Shown one piece after another: positions 55,470 to 64,000 of a stretch of DNA of 64,000 bases. The number at the start of each line of letters is the position of its first letter. The stretch's first letter is position 1. A program made the position numbers and the translations under genes. The stretch is from Agromyces marinus (GTDB lineage: Bacteria; Actinomycetota; Actinomycetes; Actinomycetales; Microbacteriaceae): positions 1,674,001-1,738,000 of the forward strand of contig NZ_CP087879.1 of the NCBI RefSeq assembly GCF_021442325.1, written 5' to 3'. The notes under the pieces are model-generated. The model had not been told where the DNA came from. It saw nothing but the letters and a program-made list of their open reading frames with translations, and did not search any database.

Positions 55470-56921
55470 TCACCCCTTGCGGACGAGCGCGATGAACATC
55501 GCATCCGTGCCGTGACGGTGCGGCCAGAGCTGCACCGTCCGGTCGTCGCCGGCGAGATCGAGCGGATGCCGCGCCACGCGCTGCACGACCGATGCGGTGT
55601 CGAGCACCTCGGCGGCGTCGCCCCAGCGTTCGAGCGCCCGGCCGAGGACCGCGTGCGTCTCGGCGGTGTGCGGCGAACAGGTGACGTAGGCGAGCACGCC
55701 TCCCGGGGCGAGCGCCGCGAACGCGGCGTCCGCCAGTTCGCCCTGCAGGCGGGCGAGTTCGGCGACGTCCGACGGAGACTTGCGCCAGCGCGACTCGGGG
55801 CGACGGCGGAGCGCGCCGAGCCCGGTGCACGGGGCGTCGAGCAGGATCCGGTCGAATCCGCCCTCGGCGTCCATCGCCGCGGGATCGAGGTCGCGGCCGT
55901 CGCCGACGTGGACGGGGACCTCCATCGGCACCGGGGCCACCGCGCGTCGGACCAGGTCGGCGCGTGCGGGCACCGCCTCGTTCGCCACGAGCTGCGCACC
56001 GCCCTCGAGCGCCTCGGCGGCGAGCAGGGCGGTCTTGCCTCCGGGACCCGAGCACAGATCGAGCCACCGCTCACCCGGCCGGACCGGAAGCACCCGGCTG
56101 AGCGCGAGCGCCGCCAGTTGCGAGCCCTCGTCCTGGACGCGCACCCGGCCGTCCATGCGGCCGACGAGCCCGATCGGGTCCTCGGCGGTGAACCCGGTCG
56201 GCGAGTACGCGTCGGCATCGCCCAGCGTTCCGGGATCGGGCGCGAGGGACGGCAGTGCGACCAGGTTGACCCGCGGCGAGGCGTTGTCCGCCTCGAGCAG
56301 GGCGGCCAGCTCGTCGCCGCGGCCCTCGCGCTCGAGCGCCGAGCGCAGCGCTCGGACGATCCAGACCGGGTGGGCGTGCACGAGCGCGAGCGCCTCGTCG
56401 GGCGACCCGGCGCCGGCGGCGATCTCGTCGAGCCAGTCCGCGAGCTCGCGGCGCGACACCGCCCGGAGCACCGCGTTGACGAACCCCGCCGCCGCGGGTG
56501 CGACGCGTCGCGCGAGCGCGACCTGTTCGTTGACGGCCGCATGCGTCGGGACGCGCGTGCCGAGCAGTTGGTGGGCTCCCAGACGCAGGACGTCGAGCAC
56601 GGGCGGGTCGATCGCCTCGACCGGGCGCCCCGACGCTCGCGCGATGATCGCGTCGTACCGGCCGAGCAGTCGAAGCGTGCCGTAGGCGAGCTCGGTCGCG
56701 AGCCCGGCGTCGGCCGGCGAGAGGCGCGCCCGTTCGATGCGCGCAGGAAGCAGCAGGTTCGCGTACGCGTCGGACTCGCGCACCGCGGTCAGCACGTCGT
56801 ACGCGACGGTGCGCGCGGCCGACACGCGGTCCTGCCGGGCGCGGGTCTCGGCCCCTCCTCGACGCGCACCGCCGGGCCGACGGGCGTCGCGCCGGTGGGG
56901 GCCGTTGCGCTCGCCGCTCAT
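55470..56921 (-). CDS. rsmB: 16S rRNA (cytosine-967-C5)-methyltransferase
   Basis: 483 aa. An N-terminal NusB-like RNA-binding domain ([16 protein letters not shown] ... [10 protein letters not shown]) is followed by a SAM-dependent methyltransferase with [17 protein letters not shown], the first catalytic cysteine in [17 protein letters not shown] and the second in [16 protein letters not shown] long basic N-terminal tail (about 35 residues, Arg-rich) precedes it. ATG overlaps the fmt stop (ATGA). Confidence 0.95.
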   Translation of the reverse strand: MSGERNGPHRRDARRPGGARRGGAETRARQDRVSAARTVAYDVLTAVRESDAYANLLLPARIERARLSPADAGLATELAYGTLRLLGRYDAIIARASGRPVEAIDPPVLDVLRLGAHQLLGTRVPTHAAVNEQVALARRVAPAAAGFVNAVLRAVSRRELADWLDEIAAGAGSPDEALALVHAHPVWIVRALRSALEREGRGDELAALLEADNASPRVNLVALPSLAPDPGTLGDADAYSPTGFTAEDPIGLVGRMDGRVRVQDEGSQLAALALSRVLPVRPGERWLDLCSGPGGKTALLAAEALEGGAQLVANEAVPARADLVRRAVAPVPMEVPVHVGDGRDLDPAAMDAEGGFDRILLDAPCTGLGALRRRPESRWRKSPSDVAELARLQGELADAAFAALAPGGVLAYVTCSPHTAETHAVLGRALERWGDAAEVLDTASVVQRVARHPLDLAGDDRTVQLWPHRHGTDAMFIALVRKG

Positions 56922-57847
56922 CGCGCCTCCGCCCGGTCCACGCCGAGGCCCCGCCACCAGTCGGCGGCGCCCATGGCGGTGCGGCCCGAGGGCTGCACCC
57001 GCCGAAGCTCCATCGCGCCGTCGGCCGTGCCCGCGAACACGCGCCGGCGATCCATGCGCAGCTCGCCCGGTTCGAGCGTCGGCGCCCCCGGGTCGGCCGG
57101 CACCGCGGCGAGGACCTTCAGCCGGACGCCGTCGACCTCGGTGTGCGCGCCCGGCTCGGGCGTCACGCCGCGCAGGCGCGCGTCGACCTCGGCGGTGGTC
57201 CGGCTCCAGTCGAGGCGCCCGTCCTCGATCCCGAGCTTGGGCGCGAAGCTCGGCTCGCCGAGCTGGGGGGTCGCCGTCGCGGTGCCCGACGCGATCGCAT
57301 CGACGACGCCGAGCACGAGGTCCGCCTCGCTCGCGGCCAGGGAGTCGAGCGCCGCGCCGGCGGTCTCGCCCGGCGCGACGGGCCGCGACCGCAGGGCGTA
57401 CACGTCGCCGGCGTCGAGTTCCGGCACCAGCCGGAACACGCTCGCACCCAGCTCGGCATCGCCCGCGATGAGCGCACGCTGCACCGGCGCCGCGCCTCGC
57501 CACGCGGGCAGGGCCGAGAAGTGCAGGTTGATCCAGCCGTGCTCCGGCAGCGAGAGCAACGGCTCGCGCACGAGACCGCCGTACGCCACGACCACCCCGA
57601 GGTCCGGCCGGAGGGCCGAGATCCGCGCGGTCGCGTCGGCATCGAGCCGCGCAGCCTCGACCACCGGGATGCCGAGTCGCTCCGCCGCGTCCGCGACCGG
57701 CGACGGGGTGAGCACGCGCTTGCGCCCCATCGGCGCGGGCGGTCGCGTGACCGCGGCGACGACCTCGTGGCCGGAAGCCGCGAGGGCGTCGAGGGTGGGC
57801 ACGGCGACGGCGGGGGTTCCCGCGAACACGATCCGGAGTTGGGGCAC
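56918..57847 (-). CDS. fmt: Methionyl-tRNA formyltransferase
   Basis: 309 aa, formylates initiator Met-tRNA with 10-formyl-THF. Marks: IVFAGTPAVAVPTLDAL, the catalytic INLHFSALPAWRGAAPVQ and the Asp in ELDAGDVYA. The C-terminal OB-like tRNA-binding domain is present. I chose GTG at 57847 after GGGAGAATGGAG; a start seven codons upstream would overlap priA. Confidence 0.95.
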   Translation of the reverse strand: MPQLRIVFAGTPAVAVPTLDALAASGHEVVAAVTRPPAPMGRKRVLTPSPVADAAERLGIPVVEAARLDADATARISALRPDLGVVVAYGGLVREPLLSLPEHGWINLHFSALPAWRGAAPVQRALIAGDAELGASVFRLVPELDAGDVYALRSRPVAPGETAGAALDSLAASEADLVLGVVDAIASGTATATPQLGEPSFAPKLGIEDGRLDWSRTTAEVDARLRGVTPEPGAHTEVDGVRLKVLAAVPADPGAPTLEPGELRMDRRRVFAGTADGAMELRRVQPSGRTAMGAADWWRGLGVDRAEAR

Positions 57848-57864
57848 GCTCCATTCTCCCAAGG

Positions 57865-59817
57865 TCACGGCAGTTCCGGGTCGTCCATGCGCACGCGCAC
57901 GACCGCGCGCCCGGCCCGACGCCCGCCGACCGGCCGCCGGCGTTCCGTCGCGGCGCGGATCGCCTCGGCCTTCAGCCGCTGCGCGACCTCGGCCCCGACC
58001 GAATAGCCGAACCTGACGACCGCGCGGTCGAGACCCTCCCCCGCCGGGGTCGGTCCGAGCACGTCGACGCCCGGCGCCTCCCGGATGCGCTCGAGCGCGG
58101 CCCCGAGCCGCTCCGGGGTCGACACCACCGAGGCCATCCGCACCGCAGGAGGGAAGCGCAGCGCGCGACGCGTCTCGAGTTCCTCAGCCGCCCAGTCCGC
58201 CTGCCGCCAGGTGGCGAGCGCACCCCCGACCGCGCCGCCCACGCCGACGAGGAACACCGGGGCTCCCGGCGCGGCGAGGGCCGCGGCGTTCGACCACCAC
58301 CGCAGGCAGTCCTCGGCGACGCGCAGGCTCTCGCGCAGCAGCATCCGCTCGCCGTCGAGCAACAGCACCGCACGGTACCCGCCGTCGGCGACCGGCTCCG
58401 CACCTCGCGTCGCGACGACGAGCCCGGACTCCGGGCCGACCCGCTGGATCGGCCGCTCGCCGTCGGACACGACGACCCGCGTGCGCGGGAACGCCCGGCC
58501 GAGCTCCTCGGCCGTGCGGCTCGCCCCGACGACCGCGGCGCGCATGGCCGTCGCCTCGCAGACCGGACACCGCCACCCGGCCGCCGACGTGCCGCACAGT
58601 GCGCACGATGCCGGCCCTCCGCTCCGCGGCACCACCAGCGCACCGCCGCACGCCGCGCAGCGCGCCGGCTCCCGGCATCGATCGCAGACGAGCATCGGGG
58701 TGTGACCCGGGCGTGCCACCTGCACGAGCACCGGGCCCGCGGACACCGCCTCCTGGGCCTCGCGCCACGCCGCCGACGGGATGCGGGCGCCGCCGCTGTC
58801 GGGCGCGGCCTGCTGCTCGGTGAGCACGACCCGCGGTCGCGACCCGCGCCGCAGCGGCACCTCGTGCACCCAGCCCAGCCCGACCAGGCGCTGGACCTCG
58901 ACGCTGCGGCTGTGCCCGAGGAACACCATCGCGGCACCCGACTGCTCCTGGCGGATGAGCGCCGCGTCGCGGCTGTGGACGCCCGGCGCCAGGGGCTCGG
59001 CGTGCGAACCGTCGCCGTCGTCGACGACCACGATGAGGCCCAGGCGCGCAGCCGGCGCGTAGACCGTCGAACGACTGCCGATCACGATGCGGGCATGGTC
59101 GCCCATCGCCTCGAGGAAGGCCCGGAATCGTGCCGGACCGGTCTGCCTCGCGTCGGTGCGGAGGATCCGGCGGGCGTCGACGACCTCGGCCAGGGCGGCC
59201 TCGAGCTGCTCCTGGTCGCGGTAGTCGGGCACGGCGACGATGCTCGACCGGTCGTGCGCGAGCGCGTGCGCGGCCGCCTGCGCGACCGTGCGCGCCCAGG
59301 CGCCGACCCACGTGCCCGAACCGAGCTGCACCGGTCGCGCGTCGGCGGCGAGCACCATCCGCTCGCCCGCCGCGATGCCGCGTTCGACGCGCCCGGGCTC
59401 GTACCCCTCGACCGCGGGCGCCGCGGCGGGCAGCGGACCGGGATCGGCCTCGGCGTTCCGCCACGCCTGCTCGGCCCGGACGTAGCGTGACGGGATCGCC
59501 AGGCGAAGGATGTCGCTCGCATTGCCCGCCGCGCGATCGGCCGCGGCCCGCGCGAGCCGCCACACGTCGGGCGCGAGCACCGGCACGTCGGAGACCACGT
59601 CGACGACGTCGCTGAGATCGCCCCGGAACTCCGACCGTTCGACGCGCTCGATCACCCAGCCGGTCGCGATCCGCCCGCCCGCACGCAGCGGCACGCGAAC
59701 CCGCACACCGGGCGCGGCGGCTGCGTCGAGCGCCTCCGGCACCCGGTAGTCGAAGTGCTGGTCGAGTTGCGGCAGCGGTGAATCGACGAGGATCCGCGCG
59801 ACGGGCAGCCCGCTCAC
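57865..59817 (-). CDS. priA: Primosomal protein N' (PriA), ATPase-deficient actinobacterial form
   Basis: 650 aa, expected at stalled replication forks. The N-terminal DNA-binding domain (ILVDSPLPQLDQHFDYRVPE) and the zinc region with eight cysteines (CDRCREPARCAAC ... CALCGT ... CPVC, about residues 378-420) are intact. The helicase motifs are not: Walker A is replaced by LGSGTWVGAWART (about 165-177) and the DEEH box by VVDDGDG (about 264-270). ATP-driven unwinding is therefore unlikely, as known for actinobacterial PriA. GTG start 20 bases after metK. Confidence 0.92.
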   Translation of the reverse strand: MSGLPVARILVDSPLPQLDQHFDYRVPEALDAAAAPGVRVRVPLRAGGRIATGWVIERVERSEFRGDLSDVVDVVSDVPVLAPDVWRLARAAADRAAGNASDILRLAIPSRYVRAEQAWRNAEADPGPLPAAAPAVEGYEPGRVERGIAAGERMVLAADARPVQLGSGTWVGAWARTVAQAAAHALAHDRSSIVAVPDYRDQEQLEAALAEVVDARRILRTDARQTGPARFRAFLEAMGDHARIVIGSRSTVYAPAARLGLIVVVDDGDGSHAEPLAPGVHSRDAALIRQEQSGAAMVFLGHSRSVEVQRLVGLGWVHEVPLRRGSRPRVVLTEQQAAPDSGGARIPSAAWREAQEAVSAGPVLVQVARPGHTPMLVCDRCREPARCAACGGALVVPRSGGPASCALCGTSAAGWRCPVCEATAMRAAVVGASRTAEELGRAFPRTRVVVSDGERPIQRVGPESGLVVATRGAEPVADGGYRAVLLLDGERMLLRESLRVAEDCLRWWSNAAALAAPGAPVFLVGVGGAVGGALATWRQADWAAEELETRRALRFPPAVRMASVVSTPERLGAALERIREAPGVDVLGPTPAGEGLDRAVVRFGYSVGAEVAQRLKAEAIRAATERRRPVGGRRAGRAVVRVRMDDPELP

Positions 59818-59837
59818 CTCAGCGCCCGCACGCCACG

Positions 59838-61031
59838 TCAGAGCCCGGCGGCCGCGCGGAGGTCGTCGACGCGGTCGAGCCGCTCCCAGGTGAAGTCGGG
59901 CTCCTCACGGCCGAAGTGCCCGTAGGCGGCCGTCTTGGCGTAGATCGGGCGCAGCAGGTCGAGGTCGCGGATGATCGCGGCCGGACGCAGGTCGAACACC
60001 TCGCGGATCGCCTCGGTGATGCGCTCCTCCGGCAGGTGACCGGTGCCGAACGTCTCGACGTACAGGCCCACCGGCGCCGCCGCGCCGATCGCGTACGCGA
60101 CCTGCAGCTCGAGCCGGTCGGCCAGCCCCGCTGCGACGGCGTTCTTCGCGACCCAGCGCATGGCGTACGCCGCCGAGCGGTCGACCTTCGAGGGGTCCTT
60201 GCCGCTGAACGCGCCACCGCCGTGGCGGCTCGCGCCGCCGTAGGTGTCGATGATGACCTTCCGGCCCGTGAGGCCGGCATCGCCCTGCGGGCCGCCGATC
60301 TCGAACCGGCCGGTGGGGTTGATGAGCACGTTCAGCTCGGGCCGGACGAGCTCGACCCGATCGAGCACGGGGCGGATCACGAGTTCCTCGACCTCGGCGC
60401 GCAGCTGCTCGGTCGAGACGCTCGGCGCATGCTGCGTCGAGAGCACGACCGTCTCGATCGTGCGGGCGGTCTGGCCCTCGTAGCCCACGGTGACCTGCGT
60501 CTTGCCGTCGGGACGGAGGTAGTCGAGCTCGCCCGTCTTGCGCACCTCGGTGAGTCGTTCGGCGAGCCGGTGCGCGACCCAGATCGGCACGGGCATGAGC
60601 TCGGGCGTCTCGCGGACCGCGTAGCCGAACATGATGCCCTGGTCGCCGGCGCCCTGCCGGTCGAGCTCGTCGTGGCTCGAGCCCTCGCGGGTCTCGAACG
60701 CGTCGTCGACGCCCTGCGCGATGTCGGGCGACTGCCCGCCGATCGAGACCGAGACGCCGCACGACCGGCCGTCGAACCACACGTCGGACGAGTCGTAGCC
60801 GATCGAGGTGATGCGCTCGCGCACGATCGCCGGGATCTCGACGTACGCCTCGGTCGAGACCTCGCCTGCGACGTGGACGAGCCCCGTCGTCACGAGCGTC
60901 TCGACGGCGACCCGCGATCGCGGGTCCTCCGCGAGCAGCGCGTCGAGGATCGAATCGGAGATCTGGTCGCAGATCTTGTCGGGGTGCCCCTCGGTGACGG
61001 ACTCGGAGGTGAACTGGCGCAGTGCGCTCAT
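59838..61031 (-). CDS. metK: S-adenosylmethionine synthetase
   Basis: 397 aa, makes SAM from Met and ATP. Marks: [32 protein letters not shown], and the phosphate loop [19 protein letters not shown]. The ATG overlaps the coaBC stop (ATGA), so there is no room for a SAM riboswitch directly upstream. Confidence 0.97.
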   Translation of the reverse strand: MSALRQFTSESVTEGHPDKICDQISDSILDALLAEDPRSRVAVETLVTTGLVHVAGEVSTEAYVEIPAIVRERITSIGYDSSDVWFDGRSCGVSVSIGGQSPDIAQGVDDAFETREGSSHDELDRQGAGDQGIMFGYAVRETPELMPVPIWVAHRLAERLTEVRKTGELDYLRPDGKTQVTVGYEGQTARTIETVVLSTQHAPSVSTEQLRAEVEELVIRPVLDRVELVRPELNVLINPTGRFEIGGPQGDAGLTGRKVIIDTYGGASRHGGGAFSGKDPSKVDRSAAYAMRWVAKNAVAAGLADRLELQVAYAIGAAAPVGLYVETFGTGHLPEERITEAIREVFDLRPAAIIRDLDLLRPIYAKTAAYGHFGREEPDFTWERLDRVDDLRAAAGL

Positions 61032-62311
61032 GCGGTTGGCGTGTCCTTCGTGGTGGGTCCGGTACCGGGCGCGAGCCGCTCGGCGATGAGATCGAGGATG
61101 ACACGGGCCACCGACGTCTTCGCACCGGCGGCCTCGGCCGCGACCCGATCGTGCGCGTCGATGACCGTGACCGTGTTGTCGTCGGCCGTGAACCCGTGGC
61201 TCCAGCCGACGCGGTTGACGACGAGCAGGTCGGCGCCCTTCGCGCGGCGCTTGGCCCGTCCGAGCTCGAGCAGCCGCTCCGGGTCGGACTCGGTCTCCGC
61301 CGCGAAGCCCACGAGCAGGGTGCCGTCGTGCTCCGAGGCACCGAGCTCGGCGAGGATGTCGGGGTTGCGCACGAGGTCGATCGACATCCGCTCCTGGCCG
61401 TCGACCTTCTTGATCTTCGCGTCGCTCACGTCGGCGGGGCGGAAGTCGGCGACCGCCGCGGCCATCACGACCGCGTCGGCCTGCTCGGCCGCCGCGAGCA
61501 CGGCGGCCCGCAGTTCGAGGGCCGTCGAGACCCGCTCGACGCGGCATCCGCCCGGTGCGTCGACCTCGAGGTTCGCGGCGATGAGCGTGACCTCGGCCCC
61601 GCGCGCGGCTGCGGCCTCGGCGATCGCGACGCCCTGCTTTCCGCTGGAGCGGTTGCCGAGGAAGCGGACCGGGTCGAGCGGCTCGCGCGTACCGCCGGCG
61701 GTCACGACGATGCGCACCCCGTCGAGATCCGAAGCGGATGCCGCGGCGCGCGCCTCAGGCGCACCGACGTCGAGCCCGTGGCGGGCCGCGACCTCGAGCG
61801 CGGCGCGCACGATGACCTCGGGCTCCTCGAGTCGTCCGGGCCCGGAATCGGAACCCGTCAACTGACCGACCGCGGGCCCGACGACCGTCACCCCGCGCTC
61901 GCGGAGCGTCGCGATGTTCGCCTGCGTGGCCGGGTGGCGCCACATCTCGGTGTGCATGGCCGGGGCGACGACGACGGGCGCCTCGCTCGCGAGGAGCGTG
62001 TTGCCGAGCAGGTCGTCAGCGAGCCCGGTGGCGAGCTTCGCGATCGAGTTCGCGGTGGCCGGTGCGATGACGATGAGATCCGCGGCCTGGCCGATCGCCA
62101 CGTGGCGGACCTCAGCGACGCCCTCGAACAGGTCGACGTGAACCGGGTTGCGCGAGATCGCCTCGAGGGTCGGGCGCCCGACGAACCGCAGGGCCGACTC
62201 GGTGGGCACGACGTGCACGTCGTGCCCGGCGAGCACGAGGGATCGCACCACCGACACGGCCTTGTACGCCGCGATGCCGCCGGTGATGCCGACGACGATG
62301 TTCAGCGGCAT
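61028..62311 (-). CDS. coaBC: Bifunctional phosphopantothenoylcysteine decarboxylase/synthetase
   Basis: 427 aa, two steps of coenzyme A synthesis. The N-terminal flavoprotein CoaC domain has [13 protein letters not shown] and [18 protein letters not shown]; the C-terminal CoaB domain has [28 protein letters not shown] and [15 protein letters not shown] 13 bases after rpoZ. With coaE elsewhere in the window, two CoA loci are present. Confidence 0.95.
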   Translation of the reverse strand: MPLNIVVGITGGIAAYKAVSVVRSLVLAGHDVHVVPTESALRFVGRPTLEAISRNPVHVDLFEGVAEVRHVAIGQAADLIVIAPATANSIAKLATGLADDLLGNTLLASEAPVVVAPAMHTEMWRHPATQANIATLRERGVTVVGPAVGQLTGSDSGPGRLEEPEVIVRAALEVAARHGLDVGAPEARAAASASDLDGVRIVVTAGGTREPLDPVRFLGNRSSGKQGVAIAEAAAARGAEVTLIAANLEVDAPGGCRVERVSTALELRAAVLAAAEQADAVVMAAAVADFRPADVSDAKIKKVDGQERMSIDLVRNPDILAELGASEHDGTLLVGFAAETESDPERLLELGRAKRRAKGADLLVVNRVGWSHGFTADDNTVTVIDAHDRVAAEAAGAKTSVARVILDLIAERLAPGTGPTTKDTPTA

Positions 62312-62324
62312 CCGCGCCTGCCGG

Positions 62325-62582
62325 CTACTCGCCGATCGGGCGGAGGCGCAGCTTGTCCTCGTTGATCTCGTGGAGCGCGACCGAGAGCGGCTTGTCGTCG
62401 ATCGACGAGTCGACGAGCGGTCCGACGTTGTCGAACAGGCTGCCCTCGTGGAGGTCTGCGTAGTAGTCGTTGATCTGGCGCGCGCGCTTGGACGCGAAGA
62501 TGACCAACTGGTACTTCGAGTCGACCTTCGACAGCAGGTCGTCGATGGGCGGGTCGATGATGCCGGACTGCTTCTCAGCCAT
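62325..62582 (-). CDS. rpoZ: DNA-directed RNA polymerase subunit omega
   Basis: 85 aa, assembles with beta'. Marks: [29 protein letters not shown] and the C-terminal [12 protein letters not shown] at 62582 overlaps the gmk end by eight bases and is followed by [12 protein letters not shown], the actinobacterial start. Confidence 0.96.
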   Translation of the reverse strand: MAEKQSGIIDPPIDDLLSKVDSKYQLVIFASKRARQINDYYADLHEGSLFDNVGPLVDSSIDDKPLSVALHEINEDKLRLRPIGE

Positions 62583-63558
62583 GGGACTCCTTCGGGACGG
62601 GCGCACCCTCGGTGCGCGGAAGATCGTGGCGCGGGGCAGGCTGACGCCGACCCCGTCGCGGCCGCATCAAGTCTACGACCTTTTGCGCAGCGTCGCGGAC
62701 CTCGTGGTTCACGACCTGGTGATCGAACTCGTCCACCGCGGCCAACTCGACCTTCGCGGTCTCGAGCCGGCGCTGCTGCTCAGCGGGACTCTCGGTGCCG
62801 CGGCCGACGAGGCGCCGCACGAGTTCCTCCCAGGTCGGCGGCAGCAGGAAGACCAGCGTCGCCTCGGGCATCGCACGGCGCACCGAGCGCGCGCCCTGGA
62901 TGTCGATCTCGAGCAGCACGCCGTTGCCCGCGGCGATCGCCTCCTCGACGGGTCCACGCGGCGTCCCGTAGCGATGGGCGTTGTGCACGGTCGCCCACTC
63001 GAGCAACTGGCCGCCCTCGACCATCCGGTCGAACTCCTCGTCGGAGACGAAGTAGTAGTGCTCGCCGTCGACCTCGCCGGGGCGCGGGGCGCGGGTCGTC
63101 GCCGAGACCGAGAGCTTCACGTCGGGGTGGTGCTCGCGGATGTAGCCCGCGACCGTGCCCTTGCCGACGGCCGTCGGCCCGGCGAGGACCACGAGCCGAT
63201 CCCCCACCCCGCCGTGGTCTGCGATCCACTCGGCCGTGAACTCGCGCAGCCGACGGCGTTGCAGCCGGCCGAGTCCGCCCAGCCGCTTCGATGCCGCGAT
63301 CTGCAGGTCGGCCATGATCCGCGAGCACTTGGTCTGCCCGATCGCGGGGATCGAGGTCAGGAACTCCGTGACGCGCAGGCGCCCCTCGACGCCCTCGGGC
63401 TCGTCGTACGCGACCCGGAGCACGTCGAGCGGGCTGCGCAGGCCGGTCGCCACCTCGTGCTTGACCGCCGCGCGGGCACGCCGGGCGGCGACGGCCGCGC
63501 GCGACGCGGCGACGCGGTCGACCTCGGGCGGGGCGGATGCCGCGGAGCGATCAGACAT
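62575..63558 (-). CDS. gmk: Integration host factor (mIHF) domain fused to guanylate kinase
   Basis: 327 aa in one unbroken frame. Residues 15-112 match actinobacterial integration host factor ([48 protein letters not shown], the helix-two-turn-helix). Residues 119-305 are guanylate kinase: P-loop [10 protein letters not shown] (127-136), [16 protein letters not shown] and [26 protein letters not shown]. The first half would bind DNA; the second turns GMP into GDP. In other actinobacteria mihF and gmk are separate neighbours. ATG at 63558 overlaps the pyrF end by eight bases. Confidence 0.93.
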   Translation of the reverse strand: MSDRSAASAPPEVDRVAASRAAVAARRARAAVKHEVATGLRSPLDVLRVAYDEPEGVEGRLRVTEFLTSIPAIGQTKCSRIMADLQIAASKRLGGLGRLQRRRLREFTAEWIADHGGVGDRLVVLAGPTAVGKGTVAGYIREHHPDVKLSVSATTRAPRPGEVDGEHYYFVSDEEFDRMVEGGQLLEWATVHNAHRYGTPRGPVEEAIAAGNGVLLEIDIQGARSVRRAMPEATLVFLLPPTWEELVRRLVGRGTESPAEQQRRLETAKVELAAVDEFDHQVVNHEVRDAAQKVVDLMRPRRGRRQPAPRHDLPRTEGAPVPKESHG

Positions 63559-64000
63559 CGAGCGCTCCCACCTCGTCGGCCCGCCGCGCGATCGCGTCGG
63601 CGATGCCGTCGGGACCGGCGGCGAGCAGACCCCGGCTGTCGGTCAGGATCGCGCCCGGAGCCAGCGACCCGAGCCTGGCCGGGACGTCGCGGAGCTCACC
63701 GCCCTGGAAGCCGATCCCGGGCACCAGCACGGGCACGCGCGGACGCGAATCGGAGGAGACGTCGATGCCGAACTCCTCGGGCACGATCGTCGCGCCGAGC
63801 ACCACGCCCACCGAGCCGAACGCGCGCTCGTCGGCGCCGTCGCGTCCCCGGTTCCACGCGTCGACACCCGACACGATCGCGCCGGCGACCGAGGCGCCCT
63901 CGCGGCTCGAGCCCTGCAGCACCGCCTGCTGGATGGCCGCCGCCTCGGGGTTCGACGTCGCCGCGACGACGAACAGGCCCGCACCCGCGGACTCCGCCTG
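63551..64000 (-). CDS. pyrF: Orotidine 5'-phosphate decarboxylase, C-terminal part (5' truncated by window edge)
   Basis: 149 residues visible, frame open to the edge at 64000. The segment [20 protein letters not shown] and [15 protein letters not shown], then [16 protein letters not shown], match the type 2 OMP decarboxylase found in actinobacteria and myxobacteria, which makes UMP. The catalytic Asp-Lys motif is upstream, outside the window. It precedes gmk with an eight-base overlap. Confidence 0.9.
   Translation of the reverse strand, partial: QAESAGAGLFVVAATSNPEAAAIQQAVLQGSSREGASVAGAIVSGVDAWNRGRDGADERAFGSVGVVLGATIVPEEFGIDVSSDSRPRVPVLVPGIGFQGGELRDVPARLGSLAPGAILTDSRGLLAAGPDGIADAIARRADEVGALDV

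Noticed and set aside
59838-61031. Possible SAM riboswitch before metK
   Set aside because: The metK start overlaps the coaBC stop, so there is no leader.

Overview
This 64 kb window is chromosomal DNA of a high-GC actinobacterium, roughly 70% G+C by eye. Gene order, the leaderless promoter style and protein sequences (RbpA, WhiA, OpcA, HGxxPAAW protein, an mIHF domain fused to guanylate kinase, actinobacterial PriA) point to the family Microbacteriaceae, possibly near Agromyces; the genus is an inference. The region is almost entirely core housekeeping DNA. I see no IS element, prophage, CRISPR array, toxin-antitoxin pair or defence locus, and no clearly new multi-gene system.

Layout. 1-3.9 kb (+): tail of an MFS transporter, valS, a GNAT acetyltransferase and a 73-aa unknown. 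3.9-8.1 kb (-): Fe-S assembly operon sufB-sufD-ferredoxin-sufC-sufT, with no cysteine desulfurase. 8.3-10.2 kb: heme A genes ctaA (+) and ctaB (-), convergent. 10.3-17.1 kb (+): pentose phosphate operon tkt-tal-zwf-opcA-pgl. 17.1-25.7 kb (-): rbpA, secG, tpiA-pgk-gap, sodA, whiA-rapZ-uvrC. 25.7-31.5 kb (-): uvrA, uvrB, coaE. 31.5-38.3 kb (-): rpsA, a DUF885 protein, polA and an ANTAR response regulator (pdtaR-like). 38.4 kb: tRNA-Leu(CAA) on +. 38.5-47.2 kb (-): pyk, gltD, gltB, lgt. 47.2-55.4 kb (-): trpA-trpB-trpC, two small membrane proteins, trpE, hisI-hisF-hisG-hisE and rpe. 55.5-64 kb (-): rsmB, fmt, priA, metK, coaBC, rpoZ, gmk (fused to mIHF) and the end of pyrF.

Genes are tightly packed: many stops and starts overlap by 1-10 bases (ATGA or GTGA junctions), so most blocks are probably translationally coupled operons. 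Glycolysis (tpiA, pgk, gap, pyk), the oxidative and non-oxidative pentose phosphate branches, amino-acid synthesis (Trp, His, Glu), nucleotide excision repair (uvrA, uvrB, uvrC) and initiation of translation and transcription are all represented.

The points most worth a second look are: (i) a repeated architecture in which a TAGNNT -10 box sits 6-7 nt before the start codon of sufT, uvrA, uvrB, coaE, polA, pdtaR, hisE and rpe, implying leaderless mRNAs; (ii) a LexA-like palindrome upstream of uvrA; (iii) a recurring GGATGCC/GGCATCC word kept even against local codon preference and found inverted in several terminator-like hairpins; (iv) an mIHF-guanylate kinase fusion; (v) an archaeal/Rickettsia-type ValS; and (vi) an RbpA without any cysteine. 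All positions and counts were read by eye; no similarity search was run.
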